Assembly: GCA_948144175.1 (NCBI GenBank)
Contig: CANXME010000560.1
Span: 26,967-90,966 of the forward strand
Source of the DNA: Closterium sp. NIES-65
Lineage: Eukaryota > Streptophyta > Zygnematophyceae > Desmidiales > Closteriaceae
Direction of reading: 5' to 3'
DNA: 64,000 nucleotides
This document shows positions 22,200 to 35,300 of the stretch, one piece after another. Within the stretch, counting starts at the first letter, position 1; every line of letters begins with the position of its first letter. Below the pieces are notes generated by a model. It saw only the letters and a program-made list of their open reading frames with translations, was not told the origin of the DNA and searched no databases. Made by a program: the position numbers and the translations under genes.

Positions 22200-24759
22200 C
22201 TAGCGTGTGCAAAATAAAAAGAACAAGGGCCTAGCGTGTGCAAAATTGCAAGAACAAGGGCCTAGCGTGTGCAAAATTGCAAGAAAAAGGGCCTAGCAAG
22301 TGCAAAATAGCAAGAGCAAGGGCCTAGCGTGTGCAAAAAATCAAGAACAAGGGCCTAGCGTTCGCAAAATAGCAAGAACAAGGGCCTAGCGTGTGCAAAA
22401 TAAAATGAACAAGGGTCTAGCATGTTCAAAATTGCAAGAACAAGGGCCTAGCGTGTGCAAAGTAAAAAGAACAAGGGCATAGCGTGTGCAAAATAGCAAG
22501 AACAAGGGCCTAGCGTGTGCAAAATAAAAAGAACAAGGGCATAGCGTGTGCAAAATAAAAAGAACAAGGGCCTAGTGTGTGCAAAATTGCAAGAACAAGG
22601 GCCTAGCGAGTGCAAAATAGCAAGAGCAAGGGCCTAGCGTGTGCAACAAATCAAGAACAAGGGCCTAGCGTTCGCAAAAGAGCAAGAACAAGGGCCTAGC
22701 TTGTGCAAAATAAAAAGAACAAGGGTCTAGCATGTGCAAAATTGCAAGAAGAAGGGCCTAGCATGTGCAAAATAAAAAGAACAAGGGCATAGCGTGTGCA
22801 AAATAGCAACAACAAGGGCCTGGCGTGTGCAAAATAAAAAGAACAAGGGCCTGTCACAATATATATATTTGTAACTGCCTGTAGCTGTAGTTAGTGTAGA
22901 TATTTAAATTTTGTTTGGTGGTGCACCTTATGTGTTTCGTTTGCTATATGTACTTCGAAACTATAGTGAAGCCACACACTCTCCAATTTCCTCTCACAAC
23001 TCACTCGACACTCACCCTAGGTGAAAACCCGCTCGACACCTAAGTTAGGGCCTAGGCTACTAAGCCTAGGCCCCACCTTTCTACTCTTAAATTACTTAGA
23101 CTCTCGACAGGGCCTAGCGTGTGCAAAATTGAAAGAACAAGGGCCTAGCGTGTGCAAAATTGCAAGAACAAGGGCCTAGCGAGTGCAAAATAGTAAGAGC
23201 AAGGGCCTAGCGTGTGCAAAATAAAAAGAACAAGGGTCTAGCATGTGCAAAATTGCAAGAACAAGGGCCTAGCGTGTGCAAGATAAAAAGAACTAGGGCA
23301 TAGCGTGTGCAAAATAGCAAGAACAAGGGCCTAGCGTGTGCAACAAATCAAGAACAAGGGCCTAGCGTTCGCAAAAGAGCAAGAACAAGGGCCTAGCGTG
23401 TGCAAAATTGCAAGAACAAGGGCCTAGCGAGTGCAAAATAGTAAGAGCAAGGGCCTAGCGTGTGCAAAATAAAAAGAACTAGGGCATAGCATGTGCAAAA
23501 TAGCAACAACAAGGGCCTAGCATGTGCAAAATAAAAAAAACAAGGGCCTAGCGTGTGCAAAATAAAAAGAACAAGGGCCTAGCGAGTGCAAAATTGAAAT
23601 AACAAGGGCCTAGCGTGTGCAAAATTGCAAGAACAAGGGCCTAGCGTTCGCGAAAAAGCAAGAGCAAGGGCCTAGCGTGTGCAAAATAAAAAGAACAAGG
23701 GTCTAGCATGTGCAGAATTGCAAGAACAAGGGCGTAGCGTGTGCAAGATAAAAAGAACTAGGGCATAGCGTGTGCAAAATAGCAAGAACAAGGGCCTAGC
23801 ATGTGCAAAATAAAAAAAACAAGGGCCTACCATGTGCAAAATAAAAAGAACAAGGGCCTAGCGTGTGCAAGATTGCAAGAACAAGGGCCTAGCGTGTGCA
23901 AAATAAAAAGAACAAGGGCCTAGCGAGTGCAAAATAGCAAGAGCAAGGGCCTAGCGCGTGCAAAATAAAAAGAACAAGGGTCTAGCATGTGCAAAATTGC
24001 AAGAACAAGGGCCCAGCGTGTGCAAAATAAAAAGAACAAGGGCATAGCGTGTGCATAATAGCAAGAACAAGGGCCTAGTGTATGCAAAATAAAAAGAACA
24101 AGGGCCTAGCGTGTGCAAAATAAAAAGAACAAGGGCCTAGCGTGTGCAAAATTGCAAGAACAAGGGCCTAGCGTGTGCAAAATTGCAAGAACAATGGCCT
24201 AGCGAGTGCAAAATAGCAAGAGCAAGGGCCTAGCGTGTGCAAAAAATCAAGAACAAGGGCCTAGCGTTCACGGAATAGCAAGAACAAGGGCCTAGCGTGT
24301 GCAAAAAAAAAAAAAGAACAAGGGTCTAGTATGTGCAAAATTGCAAGAACAAGGGCCTAGCGTGTGCAAAATAAAAAGAACAAGGGCATAGCCTGTGCAA
24401 AATAGCAAGAACAAGGGCCTAGCGTGTGCAAAATAAAAAGAACAAGGGCCTAGCGTGTGCAAAATAAAGAGAACAAGGGCCTAGCGTGTGCAAAATTGCA
24501 AGAACAACTGCCTAGCGTGTGCAAAATTGCAAGAACAAGGGCCTAGCGAGTGCAAAATAGCAAGAGCAAGGGCCTAGCGTGTGCAAAAAATCAAGAACAA
24601 GGGCCTAGCGTTCGCGAAATAGCAAGAACAAGGGCCTAGCGTGTGCAAAATAAAAAGAACAAGGGTCTAGCATGTGCAAAATTGCAAGAAGAAGGGCCTA
24701 GCGTGTGCAAAATAAAAAGAACAAGGGCATAGCGTGTGCAAAATAGCAACAACAAGGGC
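22200..24759 (+). repeat. 2560-bp tandem duplication, copy 1
   Basis: Sequence here recurs 2560 bp downstream, including the LTR start (22852 and 25412), the rare CATGTTCAAAATTGC monomer, the CTGGCGTGTGC variant next to the LTR, and a 13-A run at 24303 and 26863 of the same length. I saw no differences in the stretches I compared. 2560 is not a multiple of 31 because it includes the 258-bp element and irregular monomers. The ends are approximate. Confidence 0.85.
22852..23109. mobile_element. Solo-LTR-like element, copy 5
   Basis: This 258-bp element has GGGCC flanks at 22847-22851 and 23110-23114. The TTTCGTTTGC and AAATTTTG variants are shared with copy 6. The upstream monomer carries CTGGCG instead of CTAGCG, a private marker of this duplicated block. 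Confidence 0.85.
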
Positions 24760-27319
24760 CTAGCGTGTGCAAAATAAAAAGAACAAGGGCCTAGCGTGTG
24801 CAAAATTGCAAGAACAAGGGCCTAGCGTGTGCAAAATTGCAAGAAAAAGGGCCTAGCAAGTGCAAAATAGCAAGAGCAAGGGCCTAGCGTGTGCAAAAAA
24901 TCAAGAACAAGGGCCTAGCGTTCGCAAAATAGCAAGAACAAGGGCCTAGCGTGTGCAAAATAAAATGAACAAGGGTCTAGCATGTTCAAAATTGCAAGAA
25001 CAAGGGCCTAGCGTGTGCAAAGTAAAAAGAACAAGGGCATAGCGTGTGCAAAATAGCAAGAACAAGGGCCTAGCGTGTGCAAAATAAAAAGAACAAGGGC
25101 ATAGCGTGTGCAAAATAAAAAGAACAAGGGCCTAGTGTGTGCAAAATTGCAAGAACAAGGGCCTAGCGAGTGCAAAATAGCAAGAGCAAGGGCCTAGCGT
25201 GTGCAACAAATCAAGAACAAGGGCCTAGCGTTCGCAAAAGAGCAAGAACAAGGGCCTAGCTTGTGCAAAATAAAAAGAACAAGGGTCTAGCATGTGCAAA
25301 ATTGCAAGAAGAAGGGCCTAGCATGTGCAAAATAAAAAGAACAAGGGCATAGCGTGTGCAAAATAGCAACAACAAGGGCCTGGCGTGTGCAAAATAAAAA
25401 GAACAAGGGCCTGTCACAATATATATATTTGTAACTGCCTGTAGCTGTAGTTAGTGTAGATATTTAAATTTTGTTTGGTGGTGCACCTTATGTGTTTCGT
25501 TTGCTATATGTACTTCGAAACTATAGTGAAGCCACACACTCTCCAATTTCCTCTCACAACTCACTCGACACTCACCCTAGGTGAAAACCCGCTCGACACC
25601 TAAGTTAGGGCCTAGGCTACTAAGCCTAGGCCCCACCTTTCTACTCTTAAATTACTTAGACTCTCGACAGGGCCTAGCGTGTGCAAAATTGAAAGAACAA
25701 GGGCCTAGCGTGTGCAAAATTGCAAGAACAAGGGCCTAGCGAGTGCAAAATAGTAAGAGCAAGGGCCTAGCGTGTGCAAAATAAAAAGAACAAGGGTCTA
25801 GCATGTGCAAAATTGCAAGAACAAGGGCCTAGCGTGTGCAAGATAAAAAGAACTAGGGCATAGCGTGTGCAAAATAGCAAGAACAAGGGCCTAGCGTGTG
25901 CAACAAATCAAGAACAAGGGCCTAGCGTTCGCAAAAGAGCAAGAACAAGGGCCTAGCGTGTGCAAAATTGCAAGAACAAGGGCCTAGCGAGTGCAAAATA
26001 GTAAGAGCAAGGGCCTAGCGTGTGCAAAATAAAAAGAACTAGGGCATAGCATGTGCAAAATAGCAACAACAAGGGCCTAGCATGTGCAAAATAAAAAAAA
26101 CAAGGGCCTAGCGTGTGCAAAATAAAAAGAACAAGGGCCTAGCGAGTGCAAAATTGAAATAACAAGGGCCTAGCGTGTGCAAAATTGCAAGAACAAGGGC
26201 CTAGCGTTCGCGAAAAAGCAAGAGCAAGGGCCTAGCGTGTGCAAAATAAAAAGAACAAGGGTCTAGCATGTGCAGAATTGCAAGAACAAGGGCGTAGCGT
26301 GTGCAAGATAAAAAGAACTAGGGCATAGCGTGTGCAAAATAGCAAGAACAAGGGCCTAGCATGTGCAAAATAAAAAAAACAAGGGCCTACCATGTGCAAA
26401 ATAAAAAGAACAAGGGCCTAGCGTGTGCAAGATTGCAAGAACAAGGGCCTAGCGTGTGCAAAATAAAAAGAACAAGGGCCTAGCGAGTGCAAAATAGCAA
26501 GAGCAAGGGCCTAGCGCGTGCAAAATAAAAAGAACAAGGGTCTAGCATGTGCAAAATTGCAAGAACAAGGGCCCAGCGTGTGCAAAATAAAAAGAACAAG
26601 GGCATAGCGTGTGCATAATAGCAAGAACAAGGGCCTAGTGTATGCAAAATAAAAAGAACAAGGGCCTAGCGTGTGCAAAATAAAAAGAACAAGGGCCTAG
26701 CGTGTGCAAAATTGCAAGAACAAGGGCCTAGCGTGTGCAAAATTGCAAGAACAATGGCCTAGCGAGTGCAAAATAGCAAGAGCAAGGGCCTAGCGTGTGC
26801 AAAAAATCAAGAACAAGGGCCTAGCGTTCACGGAATAGCAAGAACAAGGGCCTAGCGTGTGCAAAAAAAAAAAAAGAACAAGGGTCTAGTATGTGCAAAA
26901 TTGCAAGAACAAGGGCCTAGCGTGTGCAAAATAAAAAGAACAAGGGCATAGCCTGTGCAAAATAGCAAGAACAAGGGCCTAGCGTGTGCAAAATAAAAAG
27001 AACAAGGGCCTAGCGTGTGCAAAATAAAGAGAACAAGGGCCTAGCGTGTGCAAAATTGCAAGAACAACTGCCTAGCGTGTGCAAAATTGCAAGAACAAGG
27101 GCCTAGCGAGTGCAAAATAGCAAGAGCAAGGGCCTAGCGTGTGCAAAAAATCAAGAACAAGGGCCTAGCGTTCGCGAAATAGCAAGAACAAGGGCCTAGC
27201 GTGTGCAAAATAAAAAGAACAAGGGTCTAGCATGTGCAAAATTGCAAGAAGAAGGGCCTAGCGTGTGCAAAATAAAAAGAACAAGGGCATAGCGTGTGCA
27301 AAATAGCAACAACAAGGGC
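24760..27319 (+). repeat. 2560-bp tandem duplication, copy 2
   Basis: This is the second copy of the 22200-24759 block, apparently identical where compared. Similarity continues to about 27366, where the next monomer switches to AAAATTGACAGAAC. This is a recent tandem duplication, or an assembly duplication that read coverage would reveal. Confidence 0.85.
25412..25669. mobile_element. Solo-LTR-like element, copy 6
   Basis: This 258-bp element has GGGCC flanks at 25407-25411 and 25670-25674. It looks identical to copy 5 and is part of the same 2560-bp duplication, so it is a passenger copy and not a separate insertion. Confidence 0.85.
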
Positions 27320-27363
27320 CTAGCGTGTGCAAAATAAAAAGAACAAGGGCCTAGCGTGTGCAA

Positions 27364-29345
27364 AATTGACAGAACAAGGGCCTAGCGTGTGCAAAATTGC
27401 AAGAACAAGGGCCTAGCGAGTGCAAAATAGCAAGAGCAAGGGCCTAGTGTGTGCAAAAAATAAAGAACAAGGGCCTAGCGTTCGCGAAATAGCAAGAGCA
27501 AGGGCCTAGCGTGTGCAAAATAAAAAGAACAAGGGTCTAGCATGTGCAAAATTGCAAGAACAAGGGCCTAGCGTGTGCAAAATAAAAAAAAAATGGGCAT
27601 AGCGTGTGCAAAATAGCAAGAACAAGGGCCTAGCGTGTGCAAAATAAAAAAAACAAGGGCCTACCGTGTGCAAAATAAAAAGAACAAGGGCCTACTGTGT
27701 GCAAAATTGCAAGAACAAGGGCCTAGCGTGTGCAAAATAAAAAGAACAACGGCATAGCGTGTGCAAAATAAAAAGAACAAGGGCCTAGCGAGTGCAAAAT
27801 AGCAAGAGCAAGGGCCTAGCGTGTGCAAAATAAAAAGAACAAGGGTCTAGCATGTGCAAAATTGCAAGAACAAGGGCCCAGCGTGTGCAAAATAAAAAGA
27901 ACAAGGGCATAGCGTGTGCAAAATAGCAAGAACAAGGGCCTAGCGTATGCAAAATAAAAAGAACAAGAGCCTAGCGTGTGCAAAATAAAAAGAACAAGGG
28001 CCTAGCGTGTGCAAAATTGCAAGAACAAGGGCCTAGCATGTGCAAAATTGCAAGAACAAGGGCCTAGCGAGTGCAAAATAGCAAGAGCAAGGGCCTAGCG
28101 TGTGCAAAAAATCAAGAACAAGGGCCTAGCGTTCGCGAAATAGCAAGAACAAGGGCCTAGCGTGTGCAAAAAAAAAAGAACAAGGGTCTAGCATGTGCAA
28201 AATTGCAAGAAGAAGGGCCTAGCGTGTGCAAAATAAAAAGAACAAGGGCATAGCGTGTGCAAAATAGCAACAACAAGGGCCTAGCGTGTGCAAAATAAAA
28301 AGAACAAGGGCCTAGCGTGTGCAAAATAAAAAGAACAAGGGCCTAGTGTGTGCAAAATTGACAGAACAAGGGCCTAGCGTGTGCAAAATTGCAAGAACAA
28401 GGGCCTAGCGAGTGCAAAATAGCAAGAGCAAGGGCCTAGTGTGTGCAAAAAATAAAGAACAAGGGCCTAGCGTTCGCGAAATAGCAAGAGCAAGGGCCTA
28501 GCGTGTGCAAAATAAAAAGAACAAGGGTCTAGCATGTGCAAAATTGCAAGAACAAGGGCCTAGCGTGTGCAAAATAAAAAGAACTAGGGCATAGCGTGTG
28601 CAAAATAGCAAGAACAAGGGCCTAGCGTGTGCAAAATAAAAAAAACAAGGGCCTACCGTGTGCAAAATAAAAAGAACAAGGGCCTACTGTGTGCAAAATT
28701 GCAAGAACAAGGGCCTAGCGTGTGCAAAATAAAAAGAACAACGGCATAGCGTGTGCAAAATAAAAAGAACAAGGGCATAGCGTGTGCAAAATAAAAAGAA
28801 CAAGGGCCTAGCGTGTGCAAAATAAAAAGAACAAGGGCCTAGCGTGTGCAAAATTGCAAGAACAAGGGCCTAGCGTGTGCAAAATAAAAAGAACAAGGGC
28901 CTAGCGAGTGCAAAATAGCAAGAGCAAGGGCCTAGCGTGTGCAAAATAAAAAGAACAAGGGTCTAGCATGTGCAAAATTGCAAGAACAAGGGCCCAGCGT
29001 GTGCAAAATAAAAAGAACAAGGGCATAGCGTGTGCAAAATAGCAAGAACAAGGGCCTAGCGTATGCAAAATAAAAAGAACAAGAGCCTAGCGTGTGCAAA
29101 ATAAAAAGAACAAGGGCCTAGCGTGTGCAAAATTGCAAGAACAAGGGCCTAGCATGTGCAAAATTGCAAGAACAAGGGCCTAGCGAGTGCAAAATAGCAA
29201 GAGCAAGGGCCTAGCGTGTGCAAAAAATCAAGAACAAGGGCCTAGCGTTCGCGAAATAGCAAGAACAAGGGCGTAGCGTGTGCAAAATAAAAACAACAAG
29301 GGCATAGCCTGTGCAAAATAGCAAGAACAAGGGCCTAGCGTGTGC
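27364..29345 (+). repeat. 992-bp tandem duplication (32 monomers), two copies
   Basis: The AAAATTGACAGAAC monomer occurs near 27364 and again 992 bp later (32 x 31). It is followed in both by the AAAAAATAAAGAAC, CCTACCGTGTGC and CCTACTGTGTGC variants in the same order. Copy 1 is shorter in its middle, so the match is not uniform. The ends are approximate. Confidence 0.65.
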
Positions 29346-29445
29346 AAAATAAAAAGAACAAGGTCCTAGCGTGTGCAAAATAAAAAGAACAAGGGCCTAG
29401 CGTGTGCAAAATTGCAAGAACAAGGGCCTAGCGTGTGCAAAATTG

Positions 29446-32312
29446 CAAGCATGCGTCCGGACACAAGCATGCAACCGAGCACAAGCATGCGTCCAGACAC
29501 AAGCATGCGACCGAGCACAAGCATGCGTCTGGACACAAGCATGCGTCCGGACACAAGCATGCGTCCGGACCCAAGCATGCGTCCGGACACAAGCATGCGA
29601 CCGGCGCAAGCATGCGATCGGACGCAAGCATGCGTCCGGGCGCAAGCATGCGTCCGGACACAAGCATGCGTCCGGGCGCAAGCATGCGACTGGGCACAAG
29701 CATGTGTCTGGACACAAGCATGCATCCGGACACAAGCATTCGTCCGGACCCAAGCATGCGACCGCGCACAAGCATGCGTCCGGACACAAGCATGCCGGAC
29801 ACAAGCATGCGAGCGGGCGCAAGCATGCGTCCGAACTCAAGCATGCGACCGGGCAGAAGCATACGTCCGGACAGAAGCATGCGATCGGGCGCAAGCATGC
29901 ATCCGGACACAAGCATGCGACCGGGCACAAGCATGCGTCCAGACCCAAGCATGCGTCCGGACACAAGCATGCGTCTGGACACAAGCATGCGTCCGCACAC
30001 AAGCATGCGACCGGGCGCAAGCATGCGTCCGAACACAAGCATGAGACCGAGCGCAAGCATGCGTCCGGACACAAGCATTCGTCCGAATTCAAGCATGCGT
30101 CCGAACCAAAGCATGCGACCGGGCGCAAGCATGCGTCCGAACGCAAGCATGCGACCAAGCGCAAGCATGCGTCCGGGCGCAAGCATGCGACCGGGCACAA
30201 GCATGCGTCCGGACACAAGCATGTGATCGGGCGCAAGCATGCGTCTGGACACAAGCATGCGTCCGGACCCAAGCATGCGACCGGGCGCAAGCATGCGTCT
30301 GGACACAAGCATGCGACCGGGCACAAGCATGCGTCTGGACACAAGCATGCGTCCGGACCCAAGCATGCGATCGGACACAAGCATGCGTCCGGACACAAGC
30401 ATGCGTCCGGACACAAGCATGCGTCCGGACACAAGCATGCGACCGGGCGCAAGCATGCGATCGGACGCAAGCATGCGTCCGGGCGCAATCATGCGTCCGG
30501 ACACAAGCATGCTTCCGGCCGCAAGCATGCGTCCGGGAGCAAGCATGCGACCGGGCACAAGCATGCGTCTGGACACAAGCATGCATCCGGACACAAGCAT
30601 GCGTCCGGACCCAAGCATGCGACCGGGCACAATCATGCGTCCGGACACAAGCATGCGACCGGGCGCAAGCATGCGTCCGGACACAAGCATGCAATTGGGC
30701 GCAAGCATGCGTCCGGACACAAGCATGTGACCGGGCACAAGCATGCGTCCGAACACAAGCATGCGTCTGAACACAAGCATGTGTTCGGCCACAAGCATGC
30801 GACCGGGCGCAAGCATGCGTCTGGACACAAGCATGCGACCGGGCACAAGCATGCGTCTGGACACAAGCATGCGTCCGGACCCAAGCATGCGATCGGACAC
30901 AAGCATGCGTCCGGACACAAGCATGCGTCCGGACACAAGCATGCGTCCGGACACAAGCATGCGACCGGGCGCAAGCATGCGATCGGACGCAAGCATGCGT
31001 CCGGGCGCAATCATGCGTCCGGACACAAGCATGCTTCCGGCCGCAAGCATGCGTCCGGGAGCAAGCATGCGACCGGGCACAAGCATGCGTCTGGACACAA
31101 GCATGCATCCGGACACAAGCATGCGTCCGGACCCAAGCATGCGACCGGGCACAATCATGCGTCCGGACACAAGCATGCGACCGGGCGCAAGCATGCGTCC
31201 GGACACAAGCATGCAATTGGGCGCAAGCATGCGTCCGGACACAAGCATGTGACCGGGCACAAGCATGCGTCCGAACACAAGCATGCGTCTGAACACAAGC
31301 ATGTGTTCGGACACAAGCATGCGTCCGGACACAAGCATGCGTCCGGACACAAGCATGCGTCAGGGCGCAAGCATGTGACCGGGCACAAGCATGCGTCCGG
31401 GCACAAGCATGCGATCGGGCGCAAGCATGCGTCCGGACACAAGCATGCGACCGGGCGCAAGCATGCGTCCAGACACAAGCATGCGACCAGGCGCAAGCAT
31501 GCGTCCGAACTCAAGCATGGGACCGGGCGCAAGCATGCGACCGGGCGCAAGCATGCGTCCAGGCGCAAGCATGCGAACGGGCAGAAGCATACGTCCAGAC
31601 AGAAGCATGCGATCGGGCGCAAGCATGCGTCCGGACACAAGCATGCGACCGGGCACAAGCATGCGTCCGGACCCAAGCATGCGTCCGTACACAAGCATGC
31701 GTCCGGACACAAGAATGCGTCCGGACACAAGCATGCGACCGGGCGCAAGCATGCGTCCGAACACAAGCATGAGACCGAGCGCAAGCATGCGTCCGGATAC
31801 AAGCATGCGTCCGAACACAAGCATGCGCCCGTACACAAGCATGCGTCCGGACACATGCATGCGACCACGCGCAAGCATGTGTCCGGACACAAGCATGCGT
31901 CCGGACACAAGCATGCGTCCTGACACAAGCATGCGACCGGGCGCAAGCATCTGTACGGACACAAGCATGCGTCTGGACACAAGCATGCGTCTGGACACAA
32001 GCATGCGTCTGGACACAAGCATGCGTCTGGACACAAGCATGCGTCTGGACACAAGCATGCGATCGGGCGCAAGCATGCGTCCGGACACAAGCATGCGTCC
32101 GGACCCAAGCATGCGATCGGGTGCAAGCATGCGTCCGGACATAAGCATGCGATCGGGGGCAAGCATGCGTCCGGACACAAGCATGTGTCCGGACCCAAGC
32201 ATGCGACCGGGCGCAAGCATGCGTCCGGACAGAAGCATGCGACTGGGCGCAAGCATGCGTCCGGACACAAGCATGCGACCGGGGGCAAGCGTGCGTCCGG
32301 ACACAAGCATGC
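29446..32312 (+). repeat. 18-bp satellite array C
   Basis: This is 2867 bp of diverged 18-bp units, closely matching array D in unit order. It holds an internal 522-bp (29-unit) tandem duplication at 30277-31320 that D lacks. The left and right junctions with the 31-bp satellite are the same as in B and D. One unit near the left end, CGACCGGCGCAAG around 29597, is a one-base-short unit shared with D. Long open frames have no coding meaning here. Confidence 0.95.
30277..31320 (+). repeat. 522-bp duplication inside array C (29 units x 2)
   Basis: Copy 1 is 30277-30798 and copy 2 is 30799-31320. Marker variants CTTCCGGCC (30512 and 31034) and AATTGGGCG (30692 and 31214) are each 522 bp apart, or 29 x 18. 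Copy 1 ends with GTGTTCGGCCAC and copy 2 with GTGTTCGGACAC. Array D has a single copy of this stretch, so this is one of the youngest changes in the left half. Confidence 0.9.
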
Positions 32313-35300
32313 AAAATTGCAAGAACAAGGGCCTAGCGAGTGCAAAATAGCAAGAGCAAGGGCCTAGCGTGTGCAAAAAATCAAGAACAAAGGCCTAGCG
32401 TTCACGAAATAGCAAGAACAAGGGCCTAGCGTGTGCAAAATAAAAAGAACGAGGGTCTAGCACGTGCACAATTGCAAGAACAAGAGCCTAGCGTGTGCAA
32501 AATAAAAAGAACAAGGGCATAGCGTGTGCAAAATAGCAAAAACAAGGGCCTAGCGTGTGCAAAATAAAAAGAACAAGGGCCTAGCGTGTGCAAAATAAAA
32601 AGAACAAGGGCCTAGCGTGTGCAAAATAAAAAGAACAAGGGCCTAGCGTGTGCAAAAAAAATAGAACAAGGGTCTAGTATGTGCAAAATTGCAAGAACAA
32701 GGGCGTAGCGTGTGCAAAATAAAAAGAACAAGGGCATAGCGTGTGCAAAATAGCAAGAACAAGGGCCTAGCGTGTGCAAAATAAAAAGAACAAGGGTGTA
32801 GCGTGTGCAAAATAAAAAGAACAAGAGCCTAGCGTATGCAAAATTGCAAGAACAAGGGCCTAGCGTGTGCAAAATTGCAAGGAAAAGGGCCTAGCGAGTG
32901 CAAAATAGCAAGAGCAAGGGCCTAGCGTGTGCAAAAAATCAAGAACAAGGGCCTAGCGTTCGCAAAATAGCAAGAACAAGGGCCTAGCGTGTGCAAAATA
33001 AAAAGAACAAGGGTCTAGCAGGAGCAAAATTGCAAGAACAAGGGCCTAGCGTGTGCAAAGTAAAAAGAACAAGGGCATAGCGTGTGCAAAATAGCAAGAA
33101 CAAGGGCCTAGCGTGTGCAAAATAAAAAGAACAAGGGCATAGCGTGTGCAAAATAAAAAGAACAAGGGCCTAGTGTGTGCAAAATTGCAAGAACAAGGGC
33201 CTAGCGAGTGCAAAATAGCAAGAGCAAGGGCCTAGCGTGTGCAACAAATCAAGAACAAGGGCCTAGCGTTCGCAAAAGAGCAAGAACAAGGGCCTAGCGT
33301 GTGCAAAATAAAAAGAACAAGGGTCTAGCATGTGCAAAATTGCAAGAAGAAGGGCCTAGCGTGTGCAAAATAAAAAGAACAAGGGCATAGCGTGTGCAAA
33401 ATAGCAACAACAAGGGCCTAGCGTGTGCAAAATAAAAAGAACAAGGGCCTTTCACAATATATATATTTGTAACTGCCTGTAGCTGTAGTTAGTGTAGATA
33501 TTTAAACTTTGTTTGGTGGTGCACCTTATGTGTTTCCTTTGCTATATGTACTTCGAAACTATAGTGAAGCCTCACACTCTCCAATTTCCTCTCACAACTC
33601 ACTCGACACTCACCCTAGGTGAAAACCCGCTCGACACCTAAGTTAGGGCCTAGGCTACTAAGCCTAGGCCCCACCTTTCTACTCTTAAATTACTTAGACT
33701 CTCGACAGGGCCTAGCGTGTGCAAAATTGAAAGAACAAAGGCCTAGCGTGTGCAAAATTGCAAGAACAAGGGCCTAGCGAGTGCAAAATAGTAAGAGCAA
33801 GGGCCTAGCGTGTGCAAAATAAAAAGAACAAGGGTCTAGCATGTGCAAATTTGCAAGAACAAGGGCCTAGCGTGTGCAAGATAAAAAGAACTAGGGCATA
33901 GCGTGTGCAAAATAGCAAGAACAAGGGCCTAGCGTGTGCAACAAATCAAGAACAAGGGCCTAGCGTTCGCAAAAGAGCAAGAACAAGGGCCTAGCGTGTG
34001 CAAAATAAAAAGAACAAGGGTCTAGCATGTGCAAAATTGCAAGAAGAAGGGCCTAGAGTGTGCAAAATATAAAGAACAAGGGCATAGCGTGTGCAAAATA
34101 GCAACAACAAGGGCCTAGCGTGTGCAAAATAAAAAGAACTAGGGCATAGCGTGTGCAAAATAGCAAGAACAAGGGCCTAGCGTGTGCAAAATAAAAAAAA
34201 CAAGGGCCTACCGTGTGCAAAATAAAAAGAACAAGGGCCTAATGTGTGCAAAATTGCAAGAACAAGGGCCTAGCGTGTGCAAAATAAAAAGAACAACGGC
34301 ATAGCGTGTGCAAAATAAAAAGAACAAGGGCATAGCGTGTGCAAAATAAAAAGAACAAGGGCCTAGCGTGTGCAAAATAAAAAGAACAAGGGCCTAGCGT
34401 GTGCAAAATTACAAGAACAAGGGCCTAGCGTGTGCAAAATAAAAAGAACAAGGGCCTAGCGAGTGCAAAATAGCAAGAGCAAGGGCCTAGCGTGTGCAAA
34501 ATAAAAAGAACAAGGGTCTAGCATGTGCAAAATTGCAAGAACAAGGGCCCAGCGTGTGCAAAATAAAAAGAAGAAGGGCATAGCGTGTGCAAAATAGCAA
34601 GAACAAGGGCCTAGTGTATGCAAAATAAAAAGAACAAGAGCCTAGCGTTTGCAAAAAAAAAAGAACAAGGGCCTAGCGTGTGCAAAATTGCAAGAACAAG
34701 GGCCTAGCGTGTGCAAAATTGCAAGAACAAGGGCCTAGCGAGTGCAAAATAGCAAGAGCAAGGGCCTAGTGTGTGCAAAAAATAAAGAACAAGGGCCTAG
34801 CGTGCGCGAAATAGCAAGAGCAAGGGCCTAGCGTGTGCAAAATAAAAAGAACAAGGGTCTAGCATGTGCAAAATTGCAAGAACAAGGGCCTAGCGTGTGC
34901 AAAATAAAAAGAACTAGGGCATAGCGTGTGCAAAATAGCAAGAACAAGGGCCTAGCGTGTGCAAAATAAAAAAAACAAGGGCCTACCGTGTGCAAAATAA
35001 AAAGAACAAGGGCCTACTGTGTGCAAAATTGCAAGAACAAGGGCCTAGCGTGTGCAAAATAAAAAGAACAACGGCATAGCGTGTGCAAAATAAAAAGAAC
35101 AAGGGCATAGCGTGTGCAAAATAAAAAGAACAAGGGCCTAGCGTGTGCAAAATAAAAAGAACAAGGGCCTAGCGTGTGCAAAATTGCAAGAACAAGGGCC
35201 TAGCGTGTGCAAAATAAAAAGAACAAGGGCCTAGCGAGTGCAAAATAGCAAGAGCAAGGGCCTAGCGTGTGCAAAATAAAAAGAACAAGGGTCTAGCATG

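Larger units (their letters stand above)
18349..29445 (+). repeat. 31-bp satellite array 2
   Basis: This is 11.1 kb of the 31-bp monomer in the same orientation as array 1, interrupted by three 258-bp LTR-like elements. It contains a perfect-looking 2560-bp tandem duplication (about 22200-27320) and a 992-bp duplication (about 27364-29345). Some monomers carry A-runs, for example the one beginning at 20937 and its relatives at 24303 and 26863. No gene-like sequence is seen. Confidence 0.95.
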
